Positions 33,346 through 43,709 are shown, counted from the stretch's first letter. The stretch: 58,021 nt of DNA from Streptantibioticus rubrisoli (GCF_024436055.1 NZ_JANFNH010000047.1:1-58021); one strand, 5' to 3'. Notes: a model not told the origin generated them from the letters alone. Made by a program: numbers and translations.

Positions 33346-35803
33346 GCGCTTTGACCACCGCCGCCGCGCGCCCCGCCACCTCGCGCCCCCGGCGTGCCAC
33401 GTGTGCCCACCGGTCCGCGATCCGCCAGCCCAACCGAGCCGCCGACCGGGGTGCCAGCACCGCCCGAACCCGGGTGAACCGGTCGGCCCCGGCGTACAGC
33501 GCCCGCCGCACCCGCCGGACGTCGTGCGCTACCTCCGCCACCGGGCCCGGCGCCGGGGCGTACAGCGCCTGCTCCACCGCGGCCGCCAACCGGCGCGCCG
33601 CCCGCGCCGCGTCGTCGTCCAGCCGTGCCACCCTGACCAGCCGGTCGGCCGCCCGACGCGGGGTCTGGGCGGCGTCCGGCAGCACGCCGTAGTCCCAGGC
33701 GCTGTCCACCAACTCCCGCCAGGCGGCCAGCACCCGGCCGTCCGGCGCGCCGTCAGCGCCGTGTGCCGTGTCGACCGGCCAGCCGTCAGTACGCCGCAAC
33801 CACGCGGTCAGCCCGCCGCCTGGTGAGCCGTCGGCGCGGCCCAGCCGTGCGGCGCGCAGCCGGGACCGCCACACCATCGGCAGGACGCACAGCAGGCCCA
33901 GCAGCACCGCACCGGCCATACCCGCCAGCAGCCCGGCGCCCGGGCCGTTGCCGCCGGTCGGCGCGCTGAGCGACGGCTGGTCCGCGCCGCCGCAGTCGTC
34001 CGCGCGGTGCTGGCCCACCCCGGAGCAGGCCGTCCCGGCCGACGGGTTGTCGGACGGTGCCGCGCTGGCGCCCTGCTGGGGACCGGCCGGGTCATGGCCG
34101 CTGGGCAGGGTGCTGGTGTCCCGGGTGTAGTCGGGGGTGCTGCCCCGGCTCGGCGTGGGCTCGAAGCGGGTCCAGCCGATCCCCTCGAAGTACAGCTCGG
34201 GCCAGGCGTGCGCGTCCTTCAGCCCGACCGACCAGGAGTTGTCCGGCTGCTCGGTGCCGGGGACGAAGCCCACGTCGACCCGGGCCGGAATGCCCAGGGT
34301 GCGGGCCATCGCGGCCATGGTGAAGGCGAAGTGGACGCAAAAGCCCCGCTTGTCGTGGAGGAAGCGGACGATCGCGTCCGGGCCGCTGCCCTCCTGGACC
34401 CGGGTGTCGTAGGTGAAGCCTCCGGTGAGGGTGAACCAGTTCTGCAGCCGGACCGCGCGCTCGTAGTTGTTCGTCGCGCCCCGCGTCACCTGCTCCGCGG
34501 TCTGCCGGACCTCGCCCGGCAGCGAACCGGGCACCTGGGTGTACTCGTGCTGGATCCGCTCCGGGGCGGGCGGCGCGGCGGCGAGCTGCCGGGCGGTCGG
34601 CTCCACCAGCAGGCTGGCCACCTGGTACTGCGCGTTCGCCGTGGTCTGCCCGTGGTCGCCGACCAGGGTGCGACCCTCCGGCTCGTACCGCCAGTTGCCG
34701 CCGATCCGCACCCTGGTCGCCGGGTAGGGCAGCGGCAGATAGCTCTGCGCGTACCAGGAGGCGGCGGAGATCGAGGTCGCCACCTGATTCACCTGCACCC
34801 CCGGGGCGAGCCCCGCGGGCGACGGCAGGGTGCCCGGTACATCCGTGACGCTGCGGGGCGAGGCCTTCCAGGAGGTGCCGTCGAACTGGTCGAGGGTGAT
34901 CACCCGCAGGTACATGCTGAGCGCGTCGGGGGAGGTGGTGCGGTAGCGCAGCACCTCGCGGTCGCTGGGCTGGTTGAGGTTGTTCTGCAACGACACCAGC
35001 GGGTTGACCGCGGTGATGGTGCCCCCGCCGTGGCCGAGCGGCCCGTCCGGATCGGCGGCGTCCAGCAGCCCGCCGCCCATCGCGGGCAACACGGCGGGTA
35101 CCGCCAGCGCCAGGCCCAGGACCAGCGCGCCGATCCGCCGCCCGGTGCGAACCGGCGCCACCGCGTCCCGCCCGGCAGCGCCCGCCGCGGGCCCGGGACG
35201 CCGGGCCGCGCCGCCGAACACCCGGCCCCAGCGGGAGAGCCGGTCCCGGCCCTCGGCGAGCAGCAGCAGGAGGTAGCCGCCCGCCGCCAGCAGGAACCAC
35301 AGCCAGTGCCCGCCGCCCTCGCCGAGCCCGGAGGCGATCGAGTACAGCGCCAGCAGCGGCAACCCGGCCGGTGCGGCGCTGCGGCAGGTCACCGCCAGGA
35401 CGTCCACGATCAGCGCGACCACCAGCACACCGCCGACCAGCATCAGCCGGATTCCGGCGGTCACCGGGGCCGGGGTGGCGTACTGGCCGACATCCCGTAC
35501 CCCGTCGCCGAGCAGCCGGCCCAGCCCGCCGATCGCGTGCGGACCCGGCAGCACGCCGAGCACCGCCTGGTCCGGGACGAACACCACCGCCAGCAGGGCC
35601 AGCGACACGACCGCCTGCACCGCCACCGTCAGCGGCCTGGCCAGCGGGATCCGCCGCGCCACCGCGCCCACCGCCGACTGCGCCAGCACCAGCGCGGTGG
35701 CCTGCACCAGCCAGACCGTCGGCGTGGCCAGTGGCAGCAGCGAGCACGCCGTCAGCAACGAGGCCAGGGCCGCGCAGAACGTCAACCGTGCGCCCGCGCT
35801 CAT
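33341..35803 (-). CDS. transglutaminase-like TgpA/DUF3488 membrane protein
   Basis: 820-aa protein of the DUF3488/TgpA family. Five or more N-terminal membrane segments occupy about residues 1-180, followed by a large extracytoplasmic part. The transglutaminase core has Cys in KRGFCVHFAFTMAAMARTL (near 488) and His in KDAHAWPELYFEG (near 532). One more membrane segment (near 625-650) and a cytoplasmic DUF4129-like tail follow. TgpA-type proteins are predicted cysteine proteases or cross-linkers in the envelope. The start ATG at 35803 overlaps the DUF58 stop in ATGA. It belongs to the conserved MoxR-DUF58-transglutaminase cluster. Confidence 0.9.
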   Translation of the reverse strand: MSAGARLTFCAALASLLTACSLLPLATPTVWLVQATALVLAQSAVGAVARRIPLARPLTVAVQAVVSLALLAVVFVPDQAVLGVLPGPHAIGGLGRLLGDGVRDVGQYATPAPVTAGIRLMLVGGVLVVALIVDVLAVTCRSAAPAGLPLLALYSIASGLGEGGGHWLWFLLAAGGYLLLLLAEGRDRLSRWGRVFGGAARRPGPAAGAAGRDAVAPVRTGRRIGALVLGLALAVPAVLPAMGGGLLDAADPDGPLGHGGGTITAVNPLVSLQNNLNQPSDREVLRYRTTSPDALSMYLRVITLDQFDGTSWKASPRSVTDVPGTLPSPAGLAPGVQVNQVATSISAASWYAQSYLPLPYPATRVRIGGNWRYEPEGRTLVGDHGQTTANAQYQVASLLVEPTARQLAAAPPAPERIQHEYTQVPGSLPGEVRQTAEQVTRGATNNYERAVRLQNWFTLTGGFTYDTRVQEGSGPDAIVRFLHDKRGFCVHFAFTMAAMARTLGIPARVDVGFVPGTEQPDNSWSVGLKDAHAWPELYFEGIGWTRFEPTPSRGSTPDYTRDTSTLPSGHDPAGPQQGASAAPSDNPSAGTACSGVGQHRADDCGGADQPSLSAPTGGNGPGAGLLAGMAGAVLLGLLCVLPMVWRSRLRAARLGRADGSPGGGLTAWLRRTDGWPVDTAHGADGAPDGRVLAAWRELVDSAWDYGVLPDAAQTPRRAADRLVRVARLDDDAARAARRLAAAVEQALYAPAPGPVAEVAHDVRRVRRALYAGADRFTRVRAVLAPRSAARLGWRIADRWAHVARRGREVAGRAAAVVKAR

Positions 35804-37089
35804 CGCCCGGCCCTCGTCCGGCTGGCCGAGGCGGAACGGTCCGCCTGCCGCCACAGATCGGCGAGCCGGTCGCCGGGTCGTACCGGCAGCGCGGTCCAGC
35901 CCGCCTCGCGCAGCGTCCGCAGCGGGCCCGCCGCCCATGTGCCGTCCTCCCGTCCGTCCAGCACGAAGGCGACCGCGCCGCCGGTGCGCTGCCGCATCCG
36001 GGCCACCACCGCGGCCTGCTCCTCGTCCAGTTCGCCGAGGAAGGCCACCACGAGGCCCTCGCTGCCGCCGCGCAGCACCTCGTGCGCGGCGGAGAACCCG
36101 GCGCCCTCGGAGTGGTCCACCACCGCCAGCGCGTCCAGCAGCAGCCCGGCCGTCTCCGAGGAGTCCGCGCCCGCCCCCGAGCCGGTGGCCCCGTCGGGGC
36201 CCGGCACACAGCTGCCGGTGTCGGTCAGCAGCCGCACCGTGTAACCGCGCTCCAGCATGTGCACCGCGATCGACGCGGCACCGGTCACCGCCCACTCGAA
36301 GGGGGAGTCGGGCCCGGCGCCGTGGAAGGCCTCGCGCCGGGTGTCCAGCAGCACGGTGCAGCGCGCCCGGTGCGGCTGCTCCTCGCGGCGTACCATCAGC
36401 TCCCCGTACTTGGCGGTGGACCGCCAGTGCACCCGTCGTAGGTCGTCGCCGTACCGGTAGCCGCGCGGAATCACATCGTCCGCACCGGCCAGTGCCAGCG
36501 CGCGGTAGCCGCTGTCCCCGTACCCGGACGCCTCACCGGCCAGCCGTACCGCGGGCAGCGGCTCGGTGCGCGGGACCACGGTCAGCATGTCGGCGGTGGC
36601 GAACGACCGGGTCAGCTCGCACATGCCGAACGGATCCACCAGTTGCAGTTGCAACGGCCCCAGCGGGTAGCGGCCGCGCAGATCGGAGCGGACCCGGTAG
36701 GCAACCTCCCGGTGGCCACCCGGCTCGACCCGGTCCAGCACGAACCGCGGGCGCGGGCCGAGCACGTACGGCACCCGGTCCTGCAGCATCAACAGGCCGG
36801 TGGGCAGCCGGGAGACGTTCTCCACCCGCAGCAGCACCCGGGCCTCGGACATCGCGGGCACCCGCGCCGGGCTCAGCCGACGGGTGCTGGTCACCCGGTA
36901 GCGGGTGCGGTACAGCACGGCCACGCAGACCAGCGGCAGCGCGGCCAGCAGCAGGCCGACCCGCAGCAGGTCGGGCTGTCCCAGGACGTACGCGCAGACG
37001 CCCGCCGCCAGTCCCGCGGCCAGGAACGACCGGCCACGGGTGGTCAGTCCGCCCAGCGCGTCCCGCAGCGCCCGCTCGCGCGCGGTCAT
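35800..37089 (-). CDS. DUF58 domain protein
   Basis: 429-aa protein with two N-terminal membrane segments (about residues 20-60) and a DUF58 domain. The signature RGYRYGDDLRRVHWRSTAK (about 198-216) is followed by ELMVRREE and a vWA-like fold. DUF58 proteins are thought to be partners of MoxR ATPases in envelope assembly. The start is the ATG at 37089 (MTARERALRDALGG), preceded by an in-frame Pro/Arg-rich reading that I regard as non-coding. Its stop overlaps the transglutaminase start by 4 nt, so the two are coupled. Confidence 0.88.
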   Translation of the reverse strand: MTARERALRDALGGLTTRGRSFLAAGLAAGVCAYVLGQPDLLRVGLLLAALPLVCVAVLYRTRYRVTSTRRLSPARVPAMSEARVLLRVENVSRLPTGLLMLQDRVPYVLGPRPRFVLDRVEPGGHREVAYRVRSDLRGRYPLGPLQLQLVDPFGMCELTRSFATADMLTVVPRTEPLPAVRLAGEASGYGDSGYRALALAGADDVIPRGYRYGDDLRRVHWRSTAKYGELMVRREEQPHRARCTVLLDTRREAFHGAGPDSPFEWAVTGAASIAVHMLERGYTVRLLTDTGSCVPGPDGATGSGAGADSSETAGLLLDALAVVDHSEGAGFSAAHEVLRGGSEGLVVAFLGELDEEQAAVVARMRQRTGGAVAFVLDGREDGTWAAGPLRTLREAGWTALPVRPGDRLADLWRQADRSASASRTRAGR

Positions 37090-37486
37090 GACACGGCTCC
37101 GCGGGTCCGGCGGGCTGCCATGGACCGCGCCCGCTCTGACCCGGCCGGTATCCGCCGCGGGGGCCGCACGCCGCCGCGGCGGAAAGTGATCACCGCGGCG
37201 AACCGTCCTTCGGCGGCGCGGCACCATGCCGCCCAACTCGCCCCGGAGCACGCGCGGTTCGGCGCTGGATACGGCGACGACAGTGTGCGACTCGCCCCGA
37301 ACAGACCGCGTTCCGGCGCGCGACACCCCGGCGGCAACGGCCCGCCGCCACGGCGAGTACCCACAACGCCGCGGCCCGGCGGTGCCGAACCCACCGCACC
37401 CCGGCTGGCACCCGGGCGGCCCGGTGGTGCGCAACGCGCCCGTGCCCGGGCGCGATCCGCGGAAACGGCGCCAGCCGTACGCGTGC

Positions 37487-37490
<4 letters not shown>
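37086..37490 (-). CDS. possible coupled ORF between moxR and DUF58 (unconfirmed)
   Basis: A 134-codon frame begins with GTG overlapping the MoxR stop (GTGA, 37487-37490) and ends with a TGA overlapping the DUF58 ATG (ATGA, 37086-37089). The two overlaps would make a perfect coupled gene. The sequence does not look coding: it is Arg/Pro/Gly/Ala-rich, has no recognisable domain, and its third-position GC is about 70-75 percent by my hand count, lower than in the neighbouring genes. It may be a fast-evolving spacer. MoxR and DUF58 are usually adjacent, so an insertion of about 400 bp here is odd in itself. Confidence 0.3.
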
Positions 37491-38485
<995 letters not shown>

Positions 38486-38579
38486 CCGGCCCTCCTAGGC
38501 CCATGTGCGGCAGGGCTGGTGCCCTTTCCCATGGGAGCGGCCCGTCGCAACCGGAGCACCGGCCCTCCCCGACTGATGC

Positions 38580-38598
38580 GCACCGGGGAAGCCGGTGC
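38580..38598 (-). terminator. candidate terminator after the carbonic anhydrase gene
   Basis: GCACCGG (38580-38586) pairs with CCGGTGC (38592-38598) across a 5-nt loop, 61 bp past the carbonic anhydrase stop. It also lies upstream of moxR. Confidence 0.45.
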
Positions 38599-38658
38599 CG
38601 CTGAGTGCATTCTTCCCTTCGGCTTGGCCGTACGTCACGGGCCTGCGCCAAGAGGGCG

Positions 38659-39192
38659 CTAGTCGCTGGTGATTTCGCGCAGCAGACCGGTGTGCACGTC
38701 GAACACGAAGCCGCGCACGTCATCGGTGTGCAGCAGGAACGGCGAGGTGCGCAACCGGGCCATCGACTGCCGTACGTCCTGGTCCACGTCGGAGAACGCC
38801 TCCACCGCCCAGGTCGGGCGCTGGCCGACCTCGCGCTCCAGGTCGGTGCGGAAGTCCTCGGTGATGGACTCCATGCCGCAGCCGGTGTGGTGGATCAGCA
38901 CGACCGAGCGGGTGCCCAGGGCGCGCTGGCTGATGGACAGTGAGCGGATGGTGTCGTCGGTGACCACGCCGCCGGCGTTGCGGATGGTGTGGCAGTCACC
39001 CAGTTCGAGGCCGAGCGCGGCGTGCAGGTCGATACGGGCGTCCATGCAGGCGACCACCGCGACCTTCAGTACCGGACGGGCGTCCATACCGGGGTCGTGG
39101 AAGGCGGCCGCGTAGCGACGGTTGGCCTCTACCAGGCGGTCGATGACGGACTTGTGGGTGGCGTCAGCGGGAAACGATGCAGGTATGGGCAT
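38659..39192 (-). CDS. beta-class carbonic anhydrase
   Basis: 177-aa zinc enzyme interconverting CO2 and bicarbonate. Zinc ligands are Cys49 and Cys105 with His102, and the Asp51-Arg53 dyad is in VVACMDARID; HHTGCGM carries the second pair. It matches the short actinobacterial beta carbonic anhydrases. The ATG at 39192 has no RBS, but TACGGT ends 6 nt upstream, which supports a leaderless start. The longer GTG/ATG at 39237 lies in the divergent promoter region. It is divergent from mraZ, 366 bp apart. Confidence 0.93.
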   Translation of the reverse strand: MPIPASFPADATHKSVIDRLVEANRRYAAAFHDPGMDARPVLKVAVVACMDARIDLHAALGLELGDCHTIRNAGGVVTDDTIRSLSISQRALGTRSVVLIHHTGCGMESITEDFRTDLEREVGQRPTWAVEAFSDVDQDVRQSMARLRTSPFLLHTDDVRGFVFDVHTGLLREITSD

Positions 39193-39268
39193 GCCGTGAC
39201 CGTAACGGGAGACGGGCGCGCTGTCCCGCCATGGCATGGCCGAAATTGCGTAATTACCACGTCAATTG

Positions 39269-39298
39269 CCCCGCCTGTGAGGTAACCCACAGGCGGGG
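39269..39298. other. 11-bp perfect stem-loop in the divergent gap
   Basis: CCCCGCCTGTG and CACAGGCGGGG pair across an 8-nt loop. It has no T-run. It lies between two diverging genes, so a terminator role is unexpected. Confidence 0.6.
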
Positions 39299-39445
39299 AG
39301 CCCGCTCCCCTGAACGGGTGAATTGCATGCAGGGGGCGCGCGCTGCCGGGCCCGCCGCGCCGGAGCGCCCCGCATACTGCCGCCGCAACCAGTCTGGCCT
39401 GCGGTTTCGTCTGCCACAGTGCTGGCCGGACGGCGCTTGCGTCGG

Positions 39446-39473
39446 TTGACCGTGGGGCGGCGTGGAGTAAAGT
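39446..39473 (+). promoter_or_regulatory. mraZ promoter
   Basis: TTGACC (39446-39451) and TAAAGT (39468-39473), 16-bp spacer, about 86 bp before the mraZ start. It overlaps the MraZ-box repeats. Confidence 0.65.
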
Positions 39474-39485
39474 GGCGCGAAGTGG
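39452..39485 (+). promoter_or_regulatory. MraZ box: four GTGG repeats at exact 10-bp spacing
   Basis: GTGG at 39452, 39462, 39472 and 39482 recurs every 10 bp, one helical turn, across the promoter. MraZ is known to bind short direct repeats (TGGGN or GTGG-like with about 10-bp period) upstream of its own operon, so this is the likely autoregulatory operator of the dcw cluster. Confidence 0.75.
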
Positions 39486-39558
39486 GAGGCGAGGCGCTCC
39501 CACTGTGGTGTTTCGGACAGTCCGGGCGGTCGGTGCGGGTCGAGTGCGGGAGGTGCGG

Positions 39559-39990
39559 ATGTTCCTCGGAACGTACGCGCCGCGACTCGACGACAAGAGC
39601 CGACTGGTCCTGCCGGCCAAGTTCCGCGACCAGCTCGCCGACGGACTGGTGATCACCAAGGGCCAGGAGCGCTGCCTGTCCGTCTGGCCGGCGACGGAGT
39701 TCCGCTCCGTAACCGAGCAGCTGCGGCAGGCGCCGGTGACCTCCAAGGCCGCCCGTGACTACATGCGGGTGCTGTTCGCCGGGGCCACCGACGAGACCCC
39801 GGACAAGCAGGGCCGCATCACCATCCCGCAGCCGTTGCGCGACTACGCGGGGCTGTACCGGGACTGCGCGGTGATCGGCGCCAACAACCGGGTCGAGGTG
39901 TGGGACGCGGCGGCGTGGGAGCACTACCTCGCCGCCCAGGAGGAGTCCTTCTCGGCCCTGTCGCAGGAGGTGCTTCCCGGAATACTGTGA
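39559..39990 (+). CDS. mraZ: transcriptional regulator MraZ
   Basis: 143-aa MraZ, an AbrB-fold DNA-binding protein that regulates the dcw cluster in several bacteria. Two SpoVT/AbrB-like halves are visible: [24 protein letters not shown] near residues 1-24 and [18 protein letters not shown] near 82-99. It is full length. The ATG at 39559 has GGGAGG 5 nt upstream. It is the first gene of the cluster, separated from rsmH by 287 nt. Confidence 0.95.
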   Translation: MFLGTYAPRLDDKSRLVLPAKFRDQLADGLVITKGQERCLSVWPATEFRSVTEQLRQAPVTSKAARDYMRVLFAGATDETPDKQGRITIPQPLRDYAGLYRDCAVIGANNRVEVWDAAAWEHYLAAQEESFSALSQEVLPGIL

Positions 39991-40218
39991 CCGCGCCGCC
40001 GCGCACGACGTCGCCAACCGTCCGAACCGTCCGCATCCGAAACACCCGGCAGCCACGCCCGCGCCATCCGCGTACGTGACGCCAGGCCTCCTCCCGCTCC
40101 ATGGTCTGCTGGTGCTACTTCCCCGGCGCCAGCCGACCGCTTCCCCTTCCGAGCGGGCGGGGACCCGGCGGTACGTCCAGCGTTCCCAGGGCGCAGTCCG
40201 ACAAGAGGGCCTCCCAGT

Positions 40219-40290
40219 ATGAGCACCACCAGCAACGTTCCTTCCCCGACGCCGCGGTCGCGGCCCGGCGACGCCGGATGGGGGCGGTGA
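40219..40290 (+). CDS. short upstream ORF overlapping the rsmH start (unconfirmed)
   Basis: A 23-codon frame, [20 protein letters not shown] then WGR and TGA, starts with ATG at 40219 and ends 13 nt inside the proposed rsmH frame. There is no strong RBS. It could couple translation into rsmH or be chance. Confidence 0.25.
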   Translation: MSTTSNVPSPTPRSRPGDAGWGR

Positions 40291-41267
40291 CGGTGGAGGA
40301 GCCACGGCACGTTCCGGTGATGCTCCAGCGCTGCCTGGAGCTGCTGGCACCGGCGCTGGCCGAGCCCGGCGCGGTGGTGGTCGACGCCACGCTCGGTCTC
40401 GGCGGCCACAGCGAGGCGCTGCTGACCAACTTCCCGCAGGCCCGGCTGGTCGCCGTCGACCGCGACCCGGCCGCGCTCAAGCTGGCCGGGGAGCGGCTGG
40501 CGCCGTTCGGCGACCGGGCCGCCCTGGTGCACGCCGTGTACGACGAACTGCCCGACGTGCTGGGGCGGTTGGGCATCCCCAAGGTCCAGGGCGTCCTGTT
40601 CGACCTCGGCGTCTCCTCCATGCAACTCGACGAGGCCGACCGGGGTTTCGCGTACGCCCAGGACGCGCCGCTGGACATGCGGATGAACCAGGACGTCGGC
40701 ATCAGCGCCGCCGAGGTCCTCAACACCTATCCGCCCGGCGAACTGGTGCGCATCCTGCGCACCTACGGCGAGGAGAAGTTCGCCCGCAAGATCGTCGAGG
40801 CGATCGTGCGCGAACGCGAGCGCGAGCCGTTCCGCAACAGCGCGCGACTGGTCGAACTCATCCGTGAGGCGCTGCCGCAGGCCGCCAAGCGCACCGGCGG
40901 CAATCCGGCCAAGCGCACCTTCCAGGCACTGCGCATCGAGGTCAACGGCGAACTGGCGGTGCTGGAACGGGCCATTCCGGCGGCCGTCGGGTCGCTGGCC
41001 GTCGGCGGCCGGATCGCCGTGCTGTCGTACCACTCGCTGGAGGACCGACTGGTCAAGCAGGTCTTCGCGGCGGGCGCCAGCAGCACCGCGCCGCCCGGCC
41101 TGCCGGTGGTCCCCGAGCGGTACCAGCCGCGGCTGAGGCTGATCACCCGCGGCGCCGAAGTGCCCACCGAGGCGGAGATCGCCGTCAACCGCCGGGCCGC
41201 CCCGGCCCGGCTGCGCGCCGCGGAACGGATCCGCGAGGACGTCCAGGACCAGCGGGACGCGCCGTGA
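40278..41267 (+). CDS. rsmH: 16S rRNA m4C1402 methyltransferase RsmH
   Basis: 329-aa SAM-dependent methyltransferase (formerly MraW) that methylates N4 of C1402 in 16S rRNA. The homologous part starts at [16 protein letters not shown], with [16 protein letters not shown] (SAM binding) and [41 protein letters not shown] and LSYHSLEDR. The start is uncertain: ATG at 40278 or GTG at 40287 both lack an RBS, and similarity begins about 10 residues later. Its stop overlaps the ftsL start (GTGA). It belongs to the dcw operon. Confidence 0.93.
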   Translation: MGAVTVEEPRHVPVMLQRCLELLAPALAEPGAVVVDATLGLGGHSEALLTNFPQARLVAVDRDPAALKLAGERLAPFGDRAALVHAVYDELPDVLGRLGIPKVQGVLFDLGVSSMQLDEADRGFAYAQDAPLDMRMNQDVGISAAEVLNTYPPGELVRILRTYGEEKFARKIVEAIVREREREPFRNSARLVELIREALPQAAKRTGGNPAKRTFQALRIEVNGELAVLERAIPAAVGSLAVGGRIAVLSYHSLEDRLVKQVFAAGASSTAPPGLPVVPERYQPRLRLITRGAEVPTEAEIAVNRRAAPARLRAAERIREDVQDQRDAP

Positions 41268-41674
41268 CCGGCGGCAAACCAAGGCCAGCGGCCCGGCCGG
41301 GGCTCGGCCGACTGCTGCCCGCCGCCAGCAGGCGGTCGGCGAAGGCAGCCCGGGCGCCGTTCGTACTGCTGGTGGTGGCGCTGCTGGCCAGCGGGCTGAT
41401 CTCGCTGCTGCTGCTCAACACGGCGGTGAACCAGGGCTCCTTCCAGCTGTCGAAGCTGAAGAAGGAGACCACCGACCTCACCGACCAGGAGCAGGCGCTC
41501 CAGCAGGAGGTCGACCGGGACTCCGCCCCCGGCACGCTGGAGCAGCGGGCCCGGGGACTCGGCATGGTCCCCGGCGGCACCCCGGTCTTCCTTGGCGCCG
41601 ACGGCAAGGTGCACGGCGTACCCAGCCAGGCCGGCGCGCCACCGAACGCCCCCGCCCCGAGCGCCGGAAGGTGA
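41264..41674 (+). CDS. ftsL: cell division protein FtsL
   Basis: 136-aa bitopic divisome protein. There is a basic N-terminus, one membrane segment ([21 protein letters not shown], about residues 31-51) and a short coiled coil in the periplasmic part ([21 protein letters not shown]). The sequence is divergent as usual for FtsL; position between rsmH and ftsI and topology identify it. The GTG start overlaps the rsmH stop in GTGA, and ftsI starts 4 nt after its stop. It recruits FtsI/FtsW through FtsB-like interactions. Confidence 0.9.
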   Translation: MTGGKPRPAARPGLGRLLPAASRRSAKAARAPFVLLVVALLASGLISLLLLNTAVNQGSFQLSKLKKETTDLTDQEQALQQEVDRDSAPGTLEQRARGLGMVPGGTPVFLGADGKVHGVPSQAGAPPNAPAPSAGR

Positions 41675-41678
41675 GCGA

Positions 41679-43613
41679 GTGACCGAGCCCAGCCCGCCCC
41701 GCCGCGGCCAGCCGCCCCGCCAGGCCCCGCGTCGGCCCGCCGCCCCCCGGCCGCGGGCCGACGGCCAGGCCCGGCCGCCGGTGACGCCGACGCTGCGGCT
41801 GATGCAGCCCAGGCCGCGGCTGCGGCTGGTCACCGTACTGCTCACGCTGGTGCTGGTGGTCTTCTCCGCGCGCCTGTTCCAGGTGCAGGTGGTCGACTCC
41901 TCCGCGTACGCGGCCAAGGCGGACCTCAACCGCTACCAGCCGGTGGAGGTCGCCGCCAAGCGCGGCGACATCACCGACCGCTTCGGCGACCCGCTGGCCA
42001 CCAGCGTCGACGCGTACGACATCACCGCCGACCCGTACCTGTTCACCCCGCAGCAGGCGAAGATCGACGACGCCCCGCAGCAGGCCGCCAAGCTGCTCGC
42101 CCCGATCGTCGGCGGCGACGAGCGGAGCATCGCCCAGCAACTGGCCACGCCCAAGTCACGCTACGTGGTGCTGGCCCGCCGCCAGCTGCCGCAGGTGTGG
42201 AAAAGGATCAAGGCCCTCAAGAACCAGCTCGCCGACCAGGCGGCCAGGCGCGGCGCCCCCGGGCTGCTCAACGGAGTGCTGTCCGAGCCCACCAGCAGGC
42301 GCGTCTACCCCAACGACGACCTGGCCGCCGGAGTGCTCGGCTTCGTCAACGGCCAACAGCAGGGCGCGGGCGGCCTGGAGGCCGGGCTGAACAGCCAACT
42401 CGCCGGGAAACCCGGCAAGAGGACCTACGCCCAGTCCGGCAGCCAGATGATCCCCAGCGCGGGCTTCGACGAGCAGGCGCCGGTCCCGGGCACCAAGGTC
42501 GAGCTGACCATCGACCGGGACATCCAGTGGGCCGCCCAGAGCGCCATCAGCCAGCAGGTGCGCCAGTCGCACGCCGACCGCGGCTATGTCGTCGTCCAGG
42601 ACGCGCGCAACGGCCAGATCCTGGCCATGGCCGACGCCCCCAGCTTCGATCCCAACGACATCGGCGGCGCCGACCCCGCCTCGCTGGGCAACCCCGCGCT
42701 GCAGGACGCGTACGAACCCGGCAGCGTCAGCAAGCTGATGTCCATGTCCGCGGTGCTCGACCAGGGCGTCGCCACCCCCTGGACCCATGTGGTGGTCCCC
42801 GGCACCCTGCAACGCGGCGACCGGGTCTTCCACGACGACGTCGACCACGGCACCTGGGACCTCACCCTCAACGGGGTGCTGGCCAAGTCCAGCAACATCG
42901 GCACGATCCTGGCCACCGGACAGCTCGGCAGCACCCAGAGCCAGGCCAACCAGGTGCTCTACTCCTACCTGAAGAAGTTCGGCATCGGCGATCCCACCGG
43001 ACTGAACTTCCCCGGCGAGACCCCCGGCATCCTGGCCAGGCCGCAGAACTGGAGCACCTCCCAGCAGTACACCATCCCGTTCGGCCAGGGCCTGTCCGTC
43101 AACGCCGTCCAGGCCACCTCGATCTACTCCACCATCGCCAACGGCGGGGTGAGGATCCAGCCGACCCTGGTCAGGGGCACCGTCGGCCCCGACGGCCAGT
43201 TCATCCCGGCGCCCGCGCCCAGGAAGACCCGGGTGGTCAGCGAGAAGACCGCGAAGACGGTCGCCGAGATGCTGGAGTCGGTGGTCGGCGACGACCAGGG
43301 CACCGGCACCAAGGCGAAGATCGACGGCTACCGGGTGGCCGGCAAGACCGGCACCGCCAACCGCGTCGACCCCAGGACCGGCCGCTACCACGGCTACACG
43401 GCGTCGTTCATGGGCTTCGCCCCGGCCGACGCGCCACGGGTGACGGTCTCCTGCGTCATCCAGAACCCGACGGTCGGCAGCTACTTCGGCGGCCAGATCT
43501 GCGGGCCGGTGTTCAAGCAGGTCATGGAGTTCGCGTTGAAGACCCTCCAGGTGCCGCCGACCGGTGCCCCGGCGCCGCAGATCCCCGTCGACTTCCAGCC
43601 AGGCAAGCAGTGA
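41679..43613 (+). CDS. ftsI: septal penicillin-binding protein (peptidoglycan transpeptidase FtsI)
   Basis: 644-aa class B PBP. A Pro/Arg-rich cytoplasmic N-terminus precedes a membrane segment (about 49-69). The pedestal domain runs to about 270. The transpeptidase domain has the SxxK motif GSVSK (Ser349, Lys352), KSSN as SxN, and AGKTGTA as KTG (Lys556). It cross-links septal peptidoglycan with FtsW. The GTG at 41679 follows the ftsL stop by 4 nt, and GGAAGG overlaps the ftsL end. It ends 109 nt before murE, which has its own promoter-like box. Confidence 0.95.
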   Translation: MTEPSPPRRGQPPRQAPRRPAAPRPRADGQARPPVTPTLRLMQPRPRLRLVTVLLTLVLVVFSARLFQVQVVDSSAYAAKADLNRYQPVEVAAKRGDITDRFGDPLATSVDAYDITADPYLFTPQQAKIDDAPQQAAKLLAPIVGGDERSIAQQLATPKSRYVVLARRQLPQVWKRIKALKNQLADQAARRGAPGLLNGVLSEPTSRRVYPNDDLAAGVLGFVNGQQQGAGGLEAGLNSQLAGKPGKRTYAQSGSQMIPSAGFDEQAPVPGTKVELTIDRDIQWAAQSAISQQVRQSHADRGYVVVQDARNGQILAMADAPSFDPNDIGGADPASLGNPALQDAYEPGSVSKLMSMSAVLDQGVATPWTHVVVPGTLQRGDRVFHDDVDHGTWDLTLNGVLAKSSNIGTILATGQLGSTQSQANQVLYSYLKKFGIGDPTGLNFPGETPGILARPQNWSTSQQYTIPFGQGLSVNAVQATSIYSTIANGGVRIQPTLVRGTVGPDGQFIPAPAPRKTRVVSEKTAKTVAEMLESVVGDDQGTGTKAKIDGYRVAGKTGTANRVDPRTGRYHGYTASFMGFAPADAPRVTVSCVIQNPTVGSYFGGQICGPVFKQVMEFALKTLQVPPTGAPAPQIPVDFQPGKQ

Positions 43614-43709
43614 GGGCGCCGTGACAACGATCACAAATCGGGCGGTAGCTGGAACCGGCGCGGAGCCGTCCCAGCTGGCCCCTTTTCGCCGGGAGGCCGT
43701 GTCGCCCGG

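Larger units (their letters stand above)
39193..39558. other. divergent region between carbonic anhydrase and mraZ
   Basis: 366 bp with a stem-loop at 39269-39298, then the mraZ promoter (TTGACC/TAAAGT, 39446-39473) overlapping four phased GTGG repeats. The stretch 39300-39440 shows no feature that I can support. Confidence 0.65.

Noticed and set aside
34007-36244. 745-codon plus-strand frame over the transglutaminase and DUF58 genes
   Set aside because: Composition is typical of a GC-driven shadow; the minus strand carries the transglutaminase and DUF58 motifs.
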